NCBI GenBank assembly: GCA_023387985.1
Contig: JAEWHC010000002.1
Location: 248,001 to 312,000 of the forward strand
From: Bacteroidota bacterium
Lineage (GTDB): Bacteria > Bacteroidota > Bacteroidia > Chitinophagales > Chitinophagaceae
DNA length: 64,000 nucleotides
Reading direction: 5' to 3'
Every line of letters starts with the position of its first letter. Position 1 is the first letter of the stretch. Positions 35,682 to 44,329 of this stretch are shown piece by piece. The notes below the pieces were generated by a model that saw nothing but the letters and a program-made list of their open reading frames with translations, did no database searches and was not told the origin of the DNA. A program made the translations under genes and the position numbers.

Positions 35682-36932
35682 ATGAGCACATCTCTTCACA
35701 TCTCTTTCCAACTTAAAAAGTTCAGAAAAGACGAAAAAGGCTTAGCTCCAATCTTCGTAAGGTTAACGGTTAACCACCAGCGAACAGAATTTTCAATCAA
35801 ACGGAATGTTGACCCCGCCAAATGGATTTCAAACCTTGGCATTGCCAAAGGCACGACGGAAGACATTAAAAACCTGAATGCTCACTTAGGTACTGTGCGG
35901 TTAAAACTCCAGGAACATTACAGGCTGTTAATGGAAGCCAACAAGCCTATCACACCTGAAACAATCAAGAACGCCTACTTCGGCATCACTGAAAGGGGTA
36001 AAACTATCGTTGAGGTTTTCCAGTATCATAACGACCAGGTAAAGCAGCTAATTGATAAAGACTTTTCGTTCGGAACGTATGAAAGGTATTGCACAGCACT
36101 TAGCCACATACAAGAGTTCATCCAATGGAAGTACAATGTTTCCGACATGGAGGTAAAGCAAATCAATTATCAGTTTATTACCGAGTTTGAGTATTACCTG
36201 AAAACAGTTCGTAAGTGCAACCACAATACCGCCATTAAATACATCACCAACTTCAAAAAGATAATCCGCATCTGCATTGGCAATGGCTGGTTAGATAGAG
36301 ACCCTTTCACCAATTACAAAATCACTTTGCGTGAAGTAGAAAGGGAGTTTCTTACGGAAGATGAATTACAGGTAATAGCCGATAAAGAATTTCCTACTGC
36401 ACGTCTGGAGCAGGTCCGTGATATTTTTCTATTCTGTTGTTTTACTGGCTTGGCTTATGCCGATGTAAAGAAGCTATCAAAAGAGCACCTGATTATTGGC
36501 ATTGATGGAAACAAGTGGATTAAAATAAACCGCACAAAGACCGATACACGTTCCAGCATTCCCTTACTCCCAATACCAACAGGCATCATTGAAAAATACA
36601 GTGACAATCCAAAATGCAATGCCGAAAACAGGTTATTGCCAGTGCTTACTAATCAAAAGATGAACGGTTACCTGAAAGAAATATCTGACCTATGCGGTAT
36701 CAACAAAAACATCACTTCACATCTTGCCCGTCACACCTTCGCAACTACGGTTACATTAACCAACGGAGTGCCTTTAGAAAGCGTAAGTAAAATGCTTGGT
36801 CACAAGTCAGTAAGAACAACACAGCACTATGCAAAAATCATTGATAGAAAGGTGAGTGATGATATGCAAATGCTGAAACAAAAGTTTGCCAATAAATCAC
36901 AAAACCCAATTCAACTGCGTAAAAGTGGATAA
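35682..36932 (+). CDS. Tyrosine recombinase/integrase (Bacteroidota type)
   Basis: The 416-residue protein has an Arm-DNA-binding domain (RLTVNHQRTEFSIKR), a SAM-like core-binding domain (about 120-220) and a catalytic domain. Catalytic features are the beta Lys in RTKTDTRSSIPL, HLARHTFAT (H-x-x-R), LGHKSVRTTQHYAKI (His and Tyr nucleophile). The first catalytic Arg box reads CFTGLAYADV with Ala where TGLR is usual, as also happens in CTnDOT-like integrases. The ATG at 35682 (MSTSLHISFQLKK) is chosen, because the 28 upstream codons lack similarity. It probably mediates integration at tRNA-Ser. Confidence 0.93.
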   Translation: MSTSLHISFQLKKFRKDEKGLAPIFVRLTVNHQRTEFSIKRNVDPAKWISNLGIAKGTTEDIKNLNAHLGTVRLKLQEHYRLLMEANKPITPETIKNAYFGITERGKTIVEVFQYHNDQVKQLIDKDFSFGTYERYCTALSHIQEFIQWKYNVSDMEVKQINYQFITEFEYYLKTVRKCNHNTAIKYITNFKKIIRICIGNGWLDRDPFTNYKITLREVEREFLTEDELQVIADKEFPTARLEQVRDIFLFCCFTGLAYADVKKLSKEHLIIGIDGNKWIKINRTKTDTRSSIPLLPIPTGIIEKYSDNPKCNAENRLLPVLTNQKMNGYLKEISDLCGINKNITSHLARHTFATTVTLTNGVPLESVSKMLGHKSVRTTQHYAKIIDRKVSDDMQMLKQKFANKSQNPIQLRKSG

Positions 36933-36960
36933 CTAATACCCACTTTTCTCCTGTCTTGTG

Positions 36961-36969
36961 AAACCCTTA
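36961..36969. repeat. AAACCCTTA motif downstream of integrase gene
   Basis: A further copy of the word found at both island ends lies 29 bp after the integrase stop codon. It may be an excisionase or integrase binding site. Confidence 0.35.
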
Positions 36970-37111
36970 TCCAGCCTGCATTTCAGAGCAATAATATTTG
37001 GCAATATTTTCCACCAATTGTGAATAAATACTAAGTATTTTGTCAGGAAATTACTAAGGAAAGTAGTAAATTTGAGGGATATGTTTTGAATAAAATTAAA
37101 TCAGTTATCCA

Positions 37112-37381
37112 ATGAACATTGAGCTATTAACAAGAGACGATTTTATGAACCTAAAGGTAGAATTAATTAACGAGATTAAGTCAATAATTCAACCAAAGAA
37201 AGAAACAAAAGAATGGCTGAAAAGTGCAGATGTAATGAGCATTTTAAATTGCTCTCCTGGCACTCTTCAAAATCTACGTGTTAACGGCACATTGCCATTT
37301 ACCAAAATGGGCGGCACTATCTACTATGCTTATTCCGACGTTATTAATGTGCTTAACGGCAACAAGCGTAATGCTGCATAG
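37112..37381 (+). CDS. Excisionase-like helix-turn-helix protein (HTH_17)
   Basis: The 89-residue protein has a C-terminal winged-helix segment: WLKSADVMSILNCSPGTLQNLRVNGTLPFTKMGGTIYY. This matches the MerR-like HTH_17 domain of Bacteroidota excisionases and element regulators. Located between the integrase and the putative replication gene, it may control excision or replication. Confidence 0.85.
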   Translation: MNIELLTRDDFMNLKVELINEIKSIIQPKKETKEWLKSADVMSILNCSPGTLQNLRVNGTLPFTKMGGTIYYAYSDVINVLNGNKRNAA

Positions 37382-37472
37382 TTGAACTGCCAACAGACAA
37401 ATCAAAACCAAATCAAAAACCAACACTGTACTATGAACCTGTATTCTTTATTTATAAATCACCAGTTAAGAG

Positions 37473-38903
37473 ATGAAGAATTTCATACCCAGAAACTTAG
37501 ACATAGATGGCTTATTGAGGAAGTATCCACCGCACAGGATTGACAAGTTTTCCAAAGACAAGCTCATTTACATACTGCATCTTCTCTACTCCATTCCAGC
37601 GACAAACAAAGACCTGGAAATCCCTGACGGCTTCGTGCCTATCTACTCCAAGATACTTCAGCGCTGCATCCGCAACTACAACGATTACATTGATTACCTG
37701 CTACGGGTAAAAGTAATTGAAACCGACAACTGGTATATACCCGGGATGAAGTCCAGAGGCTACCGCTACACAGAAAAGTATAACACCATCTTTAAAGCTG
37801 TGACAGTAGCTAACGCGGTTTTGAACCGCCATAATAAAAGAGACAGCCAGTGGTCAACCAACATGAAGAAGAAGCACAATCATATTGTAAAATGGTATAA
37901 CCCTGCCTTGCAAATTGACCGTGAGTTGGCGATGGACTTTATTCATGCAGATTACGAAAGAAAGATTGCCGACCCCTCGTTACGGGATTACGATGTAAAG
38001 AATGAGAAATACAAAGACCCTTTTACGCAGTTCACATCTTCATACATCAACATTGAACGCATTGCCGACACCGAGTTTATGCTGAAGGTGGATACAAATG
38101 TGTTAAGGTTTCACTCCAACCTTTCCAACATCCGTTCAGAGCTTCGCCACTGTCTGAAGTACGGGGGCGAAAACTTAGTTTCTATTGATATTAAGAATAG
38201 TCAACCCTATATTTCAACTGCAATACTCAATAAAGAGTATTGGCGTAGAGGTGAAGGGAGTTCTATTATATCATTAAAGGATATAGATAACAATCCAATC
38301 AATCAGGTTTATAAAACAACCAGTTCGTATAATTCTTTCATTATGTTAGTAAATAATGCTGTAATGCAGGCTGGTACTGACTTGCAGCGGTTTATTGACC
38401 TGGTGACACAAGGGGCATTTTATGAGTACCTCGCTGAGATGCTGGAGGCTGAATTAGGCACTGCCTATGCCACCCGTAAACAGGTGAAGGTGGCTGTGTT
38501 CCAGGTACTGTTTACTGACAACAGGTATTTGGGTCAGTCCGATGCAGCCCCCAAAAGAGTATTTAAGGACCTGTTCCCTTCCGTATATGAAATCTTCTCC
38601 CTGATAAAGAAACAGGATAAGACCCTGCTTCCACGTCTCCTGCAACGTATAGAAAGCCAGCTAATCCTACAGGTGGCAACCAAACGCATAGCCAAGGAAA
38701 GACCCCGCCTGCCCATCTTTACCATACATGACAGTATCGCCACTACGCAAGGCAACGAAGAGTATATAAAGAAGGTGCTGGAAGAGGAGCTATACAAAGC
38801 CATTGGTTACCTGCCTAAATTGAGTACGGAATTATGGCATCCCTCTCTTATGAAATTCAACGACAACCAATTATTTATTGGAGAAGAGGTTATTGCTGCT
38901 TAG
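37473..38903 (+). CDS. Putative compact single-subunit polymerase-like protein (family A / T7-type motifs)
   Basis: No family name is recognised for this 476-residue protein. Three segments match the polymerase A / T7 RNA polymerase palm in order. Motif A-like is SIDIKNSQPYI (Asp239, Gln244). Motif B-like is R335-x3-K339-x3-F343-x3-F347 in TRKQVKVAVFQVLF. Motif C-like is FTIHDSI (His419-Asp420). The R-x3-K-x3-F-x3-Y/F spacing is the same as in the O-helix of E. coli DNA polymerase I. No 3'-5' exonuclease motifs are visible in residues 1-230. Position after the excisionase gene suggests a replication protein of the element. The assignment rests on motifs only. Confidence 0.6.
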   Translation: MKNFIPRNLDIDGLLRKYPPHRIDKFSKDKLIYILHLLYSIPATNKDLEIPDGFVPIYSKILQRCIRNYNDYIDYLLRVKVIETDNWYIPGMKSRGYRYTEKYNTIFKAVTVANAVLNRHNKRDSQWSTNMKKKHNHIVKWYNPALQIDRELAMDFIHADYERKIADPSLRDYDVKNEKYKDPFTQFTSSYINIERIADTEFMLKVDTNVLRFHSNLSNIRSELRHCLKYGGENLVSIDIKNSQPYISTAILNKEYWRRGEGSSIISLKDIDNNPINQVYKTTSSYNSFIMLVNNAVMQAGTDLQRFIDLVTQGAFYEYLAEMLEAELGTAYATRKQVKVAVFQVLFTDNRYLGQSDAAPKRVFKDLFPSVYEIFSLIKKQDKTLLPRLLQRIESQLILQVATKRIAKERPRLPIFTIHDSIATTQGNEEYIKKVLEEELYKAIGYLPKLSTELWHPSLMKFNDNQLFIGEEVIAA

Positions 38904-39029
38904 TATTATATCCGTCTTACGGAAAGTGGTAATGTGAATAACTTATGTTCAATATATTGCACAATTCACTTAGTTCATTGTATATTGCATCATAAAGCGG
39001 GGGCAACGCTATACAAACTGCAATTTATT

Positions 39030-39284
39030 ATGAAAATTAAACAAAATCTTCCCATCCATGTAGGGGCAAAAGTGACATTCAACAATGATGATATTGAAAT
39101 TTTCAAAGCAGAAACGAACTTGGATAATCCAGAAATCCAACAGTACAGAAAACTTGTATTAGCAGGAATTGATCAAGTAGGTACTGTGAAAGAACCAGGT
39201 ATCAGTATGACCACCGTCTCATATCCTGATGGTTGGGAGTTACCAATTCCAACAAAATATCTCGTCGTATTACCTGAGGTATGA
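39030..39284 (+). CDS. Small hypothetical protein
   Basis: The 84-residue protein from the ATG at 39030 (MKIKQNLPIHVGAKVTFNND) looks beta-rich and lacks signal peptide or membrane segments. GTVKEPGISMTTVSYPDGWELPIP gives it a compact, SH3- or KOW-like feel, but no family is recognised. It lies 25 bp before an XRE regulator and could be co-transcribed with the restriction-modification genes. Confidence 0.55.
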   Translation: MKIKQNLPIHVGAKVTFNNDDIEIFKAETNLDNPEIQQYRKLVLAGIDQVGTVKEPGISMTTVSYPDGWELPIPTKYLVVLPEV

Positions 39285-39309
39285 TGAGGTTTAAATAAGC
39301 AATTAATAA

Positions 39310-39570
39310 ATGATAAAATCTAAGCCGAAATTATCGGATGAATACATCCATGAACATCGTGAAAAAATTGGTAGAAGTATTCGACTTTTAAGAGAAAGGA
39401 AGGGTTATAGCCAGGATGATTTAGCTGAAATTATGCAGGTACACCGCTCAACTATATCAAAGATTGAAACAGGAAAATTTGCAGTTTCTGTCGATTACTT
39501 GGTTAAGTTCGGATGGTACTTAGATTTTTCGATTGCTTTAGAACCAGTTGAAAGCAAAGCATCGAAGTGA
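39310..39570 (+). CDS. XRE family transcriptional regulator
   Basis: The 86-residue helix-turn-helix protein has IGRSIRLLRERKGYSQDDLAEIMQVHRSTISKIETGKF, a complete HTH_3 domain (residues about 20-75). It is immediately upstream of vsr and the methyltransferase gene and is likely to regulate that operon, as in other restriction-modification systems. Confidence 0.88.
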   Translation: MIKSKPKLSDEYIHEHREKIGRSIRLLRERKGYSQDDLAEIMQVHRSTISKIETGKFAVSVDYLVKFGWYLDFSIALEPVESKASK

Positions 39571-39577
39571 AGTAAGA

Positions 39578-40078
39578 ATGCTTCGCATGAAGTATAGTTA
39601 TGATTTAAGAATGACTGCAAAGAAAACATATATAAGAGATAAACGGTCACCGAAGCCCTCTAATGATACTGTATCAAAAGTTATGAGTGCAAATAGGGCA
39701 CAAGGTACAAAGCCGGAGTTGTTATTAAGAAGACTACTTTGGAAAAGTGGTTTACGAGGCTATAGGAAAAATGTTAAGGGACTTCCAGGAAAGCCAGACA
39801 TCTGTTTCACAAAAACCAAACTATCCATTTTTATTAACGGATGCTTTTGGCATAGGTGCCCACATTGTAATCTTCCACTACCAAAATCTAATCAACAATT
39901 TTGGAAGGATAAATTTGAAGCGAATGTCAACAGAGATTTAAATAAACAAAATATGCTAAAAGAACTGGGTTGGCAGACATTGACCATTTGGGAATGTGAA
40001 TTAAAGAATAACAACGTTTCCTTTTTAATAGATAATATTCAGAATATAATTTCAAGTAATGGCAACAAAAAAAGCTAA
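39578..40078 (+). CDS. vsr: Very short patch repair endonuclease (Vsr)
   Basis: The protein contains the Vsr core: MSANRAQGTKPELLLRRLLW, YRKNVKGLPGKPDICF (active-site Asp), and the zinc-binding NGCFWHRCPHC. Vsr nicks T:G mismatches that arise from deamination of 5-methylcytosine, protecting sites of a partner m5C methyltransferase. The gene overlaps the methyltransferase gene by 20 bp. Start is uncertain: the ATG at 39578 is used (166 residues), and the ATG at 39611 is possible. Confidence 0.92.
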   Translation: MLRMKYSYDLRMTAKKTYIRDKRSPKPSNDTVSKVMSANRAQGTKPELLLRRLLWKSGLRGYRKNVKGLPGKPDICFTKTKLSIFINGCFWHRCPHCNLPLPKSNQQFWKDKFEANVNRDLNKQNMLKELGWQTLTIWECELKNNNVSFLIDNIQNIISSNGNKKS

Positions 40079-41360
40079 GATAAAAGGTGCTCAAATTGAC
40101 AAGATAAAAGTAGTTGAACTATTTGCAGGTGTTGGCGGCTTCAGGATTGGGCTTGAGGGTTGGGAAGGTATGTCCGCATTATCTGGTTATAAAAAGCCAT
40201 TGGATAGCATCTATGAAGTAGTTTGGAGTAATCAATGGGAACCCTCTACTAAATTGCAACATGCTTCCAGCGTTTACGAAGGGAGGTTTGGCTCAGAACA
40301 TCATTCTAATGAAGATATTGAGCAGGTAAAAACAGCCGATATACCAGACCATGATATGTTGGTAGGCGGCTTTCCATGTCAAGATTATTCTGTCGCCAAA
40401 CAGCTAAGTAAATCTCATGGCATCGTTGGCAAAAAAGGTGTCCTTTGGTGGCAAATACATCGCATTTTAGATGAAAAGGGTGATAAAAAACCAAAATATG
40501 TTTTTTTAGAGAATGTTGACCGTTTGATTAAATCTCCCGTAAGCCAGCGAGGGCGTGATTTCGCAATAATCCTTGCTTCTCTTTCTGATTTGGGATATGT
40601 TGTTGAATGGCGTGTTATAAATGCGGCAGATTATGGTTTGCCTCAAAGACGAAGGAGGATATTCATTTTTGCTTATCACAAGTCATCGGAAATCTATAAG
40701 AAGATAAAAGACCCAATTGATTGGATAAAACATGAAGGTTTATTTGCAAAGGCATTTGAGATCCAGGCAGAGAATGACATGAATTTTCCTTTTGACATTA
40801 AAGGCGATTTGGTGGAAATTACGGAGAACTTTAATAAAAAGAATGGAAGTTCAAGTCCCTTTGGTAATACAGGTGTTATGATTGACAGGCAAGTCTGGAC
40901 ATTAGATGCTAAGCCAAATTATGACGGTCCTTATACAACCTTAGGGGATATTGTTCAAGATATAAAAGAAGTTCCAGGTGACTATTTCCTTAACGGTGAA
41001 ACAGACCAATGGGTTTATCTAAAGGGCGCTAAAAAGGAACCACGGAAAAAAAGTAATGGTGAAATATTTTATTATGTTGAGGGTCCCATGTCTTTTCCTG
41101 ACCCATTAGATAAACCTGCAAGAACTATTATCACTTCTGAAGGCGGAAAGACCCCGAGCAGATTTAAACATGTGATTAATCAAAGTGGCAAGCTACGTAG
41201 ACTTACTCCTGTTGAACTTGAGAGAGCGAATATGTTCCCAGACAATCATACAGCTGGTGCTAACGATACAAAGAGAGCTTTTTTCATGGGTAATGCTTTA
41301 GTAGTAGGGGTTATTGAAAAGGTAGGTATTGCTCTAAAACAGTTATTACTGAACGAATAA
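40059..41360 (+). CDS. DNA (cytosine-5) methyltransferase
   Basis: The 433-residue enzyme has all main m5C motifs: I VVELFAGVGGFRIGLE, IV GGFPCQDYS with nucleophile Cys107, VI FLENVDRL, VIII QRRRRIFIF, then a target-recognition region of about 120 residues, IX LRRLTPVELERANMFP and X FFMGNALVV. It would protect DNA from the convergent MvaI-like nuclease. Pairing with Vsr and an MvaI/BcnI-type nuclease suggests a CC(N)GG-like target, but that is inference. Confidence 0.95.
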   Translation: MATKKAKIKGAQIDKIKVVELFAGVGGFRIGLEGWEGMSALSGYKKPLDSIYEVVWSNQWEPSTKLQHASSVYEGRFGSEHHSNEDIEQVKTADIPDHDMLVGGFPCQDYSVAKQLSKSHGIVGKKGVLWWQIHRILDEKGDKKPKYVFLENVDRLIKSPVSQRGRDFAIILASLSDLGYVVEWRVINAADYGLPQRRRRIFIFAYHKSSEIYKKIKDPIDWIKHEGLFAKAFEIQAENDMNFPFDIKGDLVEITENFNKKNGSSSPFGNTGVMIDRQVWTLDAKPNYDGPYTTLGDIVQDIKEVPGDYFLNGETDQWVYLKGAKKEPRKKSNGEIFYYVEGPMSFPDPLDKPARTIITSEGGKTPSRFKHVINQSGKLRRLTPVELERANMFPDNHTAGANDTKRAFFMGNALVVGVIEKVGIALKQLLLNE

Positions 41361-41362
41361 GA

Positions 41363-41983
41363 TCATACTCCAACTTCAAACTTCAATATTTCACGTAGAA
41401 GGCTTTTTCTTGCATAAAAAGCTCTTGAGGTAGAACCGTGCCCAGCTCCTTTGGTTCTCGCTTGTATCCATTTTCCATCTTTACCGGTAAGGGCACCAAA
41501 TCCACTTTTTATACACTTCATCCTTATTGTCTCGTAATCAGTCTCAATTTCCTTAATTAACTTACTGTCAGTAATAAAATCAAATGACTGCACTTTTAGT
41601 AACTCAGCCTTTTCATTATGATGTCCATTCCAGGTGACAGCACAGAATATTATCGATTTGAGTTTTTCCCAACAATGACTTTTGTAAAACGGTGTCTCAG
41701 TTAATTTTTGTGGATTTATCATAGTGATAGCCATTGTTTCCTTTGGCGTCCAACACCCCTTTACTTTATAGTAAGCCGTTGATTTTAGTTCAAATCCTAG
41801 CCCATTTGGTGCCTGCTTATTATTATTGTCTAATCCAGCAAGTCGCTCTAATACCATTCCCTTCCATCCTTTATTTTGATAACCATTAATATAGGTGGTA
41901 ATGTTATGTAGTCTTGCAATAGCTCCCAAATCCACTCCAATATGAGCGTTTAGGTTTTTTATGGCAACAATACGAGTAATCAT
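41363..41983 (-). CDS. MvaI/BcnI family restriction endonuclease
   Basis: The 206-residue protein has GWKGMVLERLAG followed by APNGLGFELKSTAYY. Glu46 and the E65-x-K67 pair match the MutH-like catalytic layout of the MvaI/BcnI family. The downstream region has CIKSGFGALTGKDGKWIQARTKG. The acidic residue expected just before E-x-K is not obvious: Asn60 stands near that place. It is convergent with the methyltransferase gene (2 bp between stops) and last in a five-gene minus-strand group, which fits a type II restriction system. Confidence 0.82.
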   Translation of the reverse strand: MITRIVAIKNLNAHIGVDLGAIARLHNITTYINGYQNKGWKGMVLERLAGLDNNNKQAPNGLGFELKSTAYYKVKGCWTPKETMAITMINPQKLTETPFYKSHCWEKLKSIIFCAVTWNGHHNEKAELLKVQSFDFITDSKLIKEIETDYETIRMKCIKSGFGALTGKDGKWIQARTKGAGHGSTSRAFYARKSLLREILKFEVGV

Positions 41984-42000
41984 GTTTTTATTAAATCAAT

Positions 42001-42510
42001 TTATATCAATTCTTTTAAAGAGTTCATTGAAAGCCATCGTCCTTGTCCATTAGGATAATTCACATCTTCCTGTCCCCATATCCATTTATATACATTAAGT
42101 AGCAGTTCTATAGTTAAACCAATATTATTCTTGGGCGTACATTCATTTAATACATCTTCTGGCTCTTTACCATTACATACATCCTCCAGGCAGTTTATAA
42201 CCTGAACTCCAAATTCGTAATCGGCATTTATTTTAGTTTCTATATCCTCATATAACTCTGCATGTGTCACAAGCCATAATTCATTATCCATTTCATTATA
42301 GATGAACACCATGAAGTCTGATTTAGATAGTCGACCCCAACTTCTTTTGCCACCCGGCTTATTAATCACAATCTTCCTACCATCCGATAATGTTTCTACA
42401 TCATACAATAAATATGGTATACCATTTATTTCGTTTCTAAAATCTTCTTTTATATTATTCTTGACCTTTAGTGGTACTAATCTTACATCATAATTAAATC
42501 TGTTAGCCAT
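42001..42510 (-). CDS. Uncharacterised protein of the restriction module (169 aa)
   Basis: The protein starts MANRFNYDVRLVPLKVKNN (ATG at 42510, with another ATG two codons upstream). It has a beta-rich middle (GIPYLLYDVETLSDGRKIVINK, FMVFIYNEMDNELWLVTH) and ends in a conserved-looking WGQEDVNYPNGQGRWLS. No family is recognised. It is 17 bp upstream of the MvaI-like gene and follows two more uncharacterised genes, all on the same strand behind a controller-type regulator. It could be a specificity or accessory subunit. Confidence 0.65.
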   Translation of the reverse strand: MANRFNYDVRLVPLKVKNNIKEDFRNEINGIPYLLYDVETLSDGRKIVINKPGGKRSWGRLSKSDFMVFIYNEMDNELWLVTHAELYEDIETKINADYEFGVQVINCLEDVCNGKEPEDVLNECTPKNNIGLTIELLLNVYKWIWGQEDVNYPNGQGRWLSMNSLKELI

Positions 42511-42539
42511 TACCATTTTTGATTTTAAAGTCGAATTAC

Positions 42540-43307
42540 CTATGGTTGCAATTGAGGGAAAGCACTAATTGCACCCCTTAAAGAAATTGGGTTCAATCCT
42601 GCCGGTGGTCGTACAAGTCCTCCGGCGAACTTCATTAGTTCCAACAGAAAATCAGCTTCTGATAAATTTCTTCTGTGCAGAACAATGTTTATAATGTGAG
42701 CATAGGTAAGTAGATTATTATAACGTCCAATTCCAGATGCAATATCATAACCTAATGTAAAATACTTTGTATCCTCGTTCAACGCTATCAGCTCTAAATA
42801 ATAGAGGAAAACTTCTAACGGTTCTCCAAAGTCAGCAGGCAAACTCTTTTTAATTTCATCAACTACATCAGTAGGTGGTGAGTATCTCCAGTTACCATTG
42901 TTATCCTGTACATGGTCTAAAGCCATAGCATTCCTTACACATAATGCACCAAGCAATTGTAATGCGTCATAATTCGGTATCAATTTGATGAAACCCTTGA
43001 ATACTTCTTCAAAAGTTCCAATACGGGGCACCATTTGCCCTTGGAAAAAAGTCGTTGGCGACATGTCGTTTGGATTATTCGCCTTATGCCCATCCTGATA
43101 CTTTATTTGTGATGAGGAATATTCTTTTCCGGGCTTACCTACTTTCAACTCATAATCATTGTATGTATAAATAGTTGTATAAATTTTATTTGCTGGGTCA
43201 TGACTATTTGGGAATTGTATTGCTTCTTGAATAAGAGCATTTCTTCTTGGCAAATAGATCTGTTTCAATAATCGGGGTCTGTCGGTACTTAATTTAAGCG
43301 ATTGCAT
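42540..43307 (-). CDS. Uncharacterised protein of the restriction module (255 aa)
   Basis: The protein has no signal peptide or membrane segment and no recognised domain. It is mostly helical in its second half (DALQLLGALCVRNAMALDHV, FLYYLELIALNEDTKYFTLG, YAHIINIVLHRRNLSEADFL). It lies 8 bp after the nuclease-like gene at 43316-43939 and 29 bp before the next uncharacterised gene, so it is likely expressed and used with them. Confidence 0.65.
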   Translation of the reverse strand: MQSLKLSTDRPRLLKQIYLPRRNALIQEAIQFPNSHDPANKIYTTIYTYNDYELKVGKPGKEYSSSQIKYQDGHKANNPNDMSPTTFFQGQMVPRIGTFEEVFKGFIKLIPNYDALQLLGALCVRNAMALDHVQDNNGNWRYSPPTDVVDEIKKSLPADFGEPLEVFLYYLELIALNEDTKYFTLGYDIASGIGRYNNLLTYAHIINIVLHRRNLSEADFLLELMKFAGGLVRPPAGLNPISLRGAISAFPQLQP

Positions 43308-43315
43308 TAAAAGGG

Positions 43316-43939
43316 TTAGTTGTTTTGTATTTTATGTCTTCCTATTGCTAATTCAATCAATTTTGATTTCTTTATAATTATGTTCACTGGTTGTTCAGCT
43401 AACTGTGATGAATAAAAGAAATAGAAAGGTCTTGCATCATTCCTGTAGTGGATACCACTGGTTCCGTTTTCCCTTATCGCAGTTGCAATTCTAAGTGCTC
43501 GTTCATGGTCGACGTTATAGCTTTCTAACATTTGAATAATTGCACTTCTGCGGATAATTACTAAATCGACCTTAGTTATCTCATCAGCAGAGAAACCCTT
43601 ATCTTTTTTTGCCCACAGCCAGGCTAACAAATAGTATTGCGTTGCTTTTGTATTGTCGTAGAACCAACCATCAACGAGTTGACCGCTTTGGAGTAGAAAG
43701 TTTATTTCAAAAGCAAATGTTGGCAGGTCCTTATTCACGTAATGTGCAGCAGCCTTCTCGTCAACAATCATATTCGTTATCTGCTTATAATCAAATTTTA
43801 CATCTTGTCCTGCCATTTGATGAGTTATATCATTGTATCTGACCAAGTTCCTTACATGATGCGGATAGAAGTTCTTGTCTAAGTACTTGCCAATTTCGAC
43901 TTCAGCGGCACTATCAGATTTCCTTAAAGTGGTTGCCAT
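43316..43939 (-). CDS. Putative PD-(D/E)XK nuclease-like protein of the restriction module
   Basis: The 207-residue protein is not assigned to a known family. Residues 40-70 read GQDVKFDY followed by MIVDEKAAAHY. Asp46 and the D60-E-K62 triad have the spacing of PD-(D/E)XK nucleases, and a hydrophobic strand FAFEINFLL follows. A later DGWFYDNTKATQYYLLAW also looks family-like. It is the first gene after the controller-type XRE gene, so it may be a nuclease subunit or a second, independent restriction component. Confidence 0.6.
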   Translation of the reverse strand: MATTLRKSDSAAEVEIGKYLDKNFYPHHVRNLVRYNDITHQMAGQDVKFDYKQITNMIVDEKAAAHYVNKDLPTFAFEINFLLQSGQLVDGWFYDNTKATQYYLLAWLWAKKDKGFSADEITKVDLVIIRRSAIIQMLESYNVDHERALRIATAIRENGTSGIHYRNDARPFYFFYSSQLAEQPVNIIIKKSKLIELAIGRHKIQNN

Positions 43940-43940
43940 A

Positions 43941-44153
43941 TTAAAAATTAAAAAGGTCTTTTTCTTTTAATCCCAGTGCTTTAGCTAACTTTTCTACTAC
44001 CACAATTGATACATTTCTTTCGCCCTTTTCAATACTGGGTACATAAGTCCTATCAAGATCAGCCATAAGTGCAAGTGCCTCCTGTGACAGGTTGCGTTCA
44101 AGCCTTAACTTCTTAATCCTTGCACCGAACTTTTTCCTAATGTCCATTTCCAA
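43941..44153 (-). CDS. Controller-type XRE regulator
   Basis: The 70-residue protein is almost entirely one HTH domain: FGARIKKLRLERNLSQEALALMADLDRTYVPSIEKGERNVS. The LDRTY-x-x-x-IEKGxRN-x-S pattern is typical of C proteins that time restriction-enzyme expression. It is the leading gene of the minus-strand module and has an inverted-repeat operator 15 bp upstream. Confidence 0.9.
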   Translation of the reverse strand: MEMDIRKKFGARIKKLRLERNLSQEALALMADLDRTYVPSIEKGERNVSIVVVEKLAKALGLKEKDLFNF

Positions 44154-44167
44154 ATATCAGGGTTATG

Positions 44168-44194
44168 TGACAATTGTACAACGGACAACTGTCA
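44168..44194 (-). promoter_or_regulatory. Operator of the controller-type XRE gene
   Basis: The inverted repeat TGACAATTGT-(7 nt)-ACAACTGTCA matches in 9 of 10 positions and lies 15 bp upstream of the XRE start codon. Position and symmetry fit autoregulation by the dimeric controller protein. Confidence 0.65.
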
Positions 44195-44329
44195 ACGTTT
44201 GTTTGTTTGGTTTTTAGTAAAGTTCCTATGACTAATAAGGGATAGAAAGAATATTTTACTTTCGAGCATTAATATAACATTCGTTACTATGCAGAGTAAA
44301 GCTGCTGCGTATCACACATATAAGATAAA

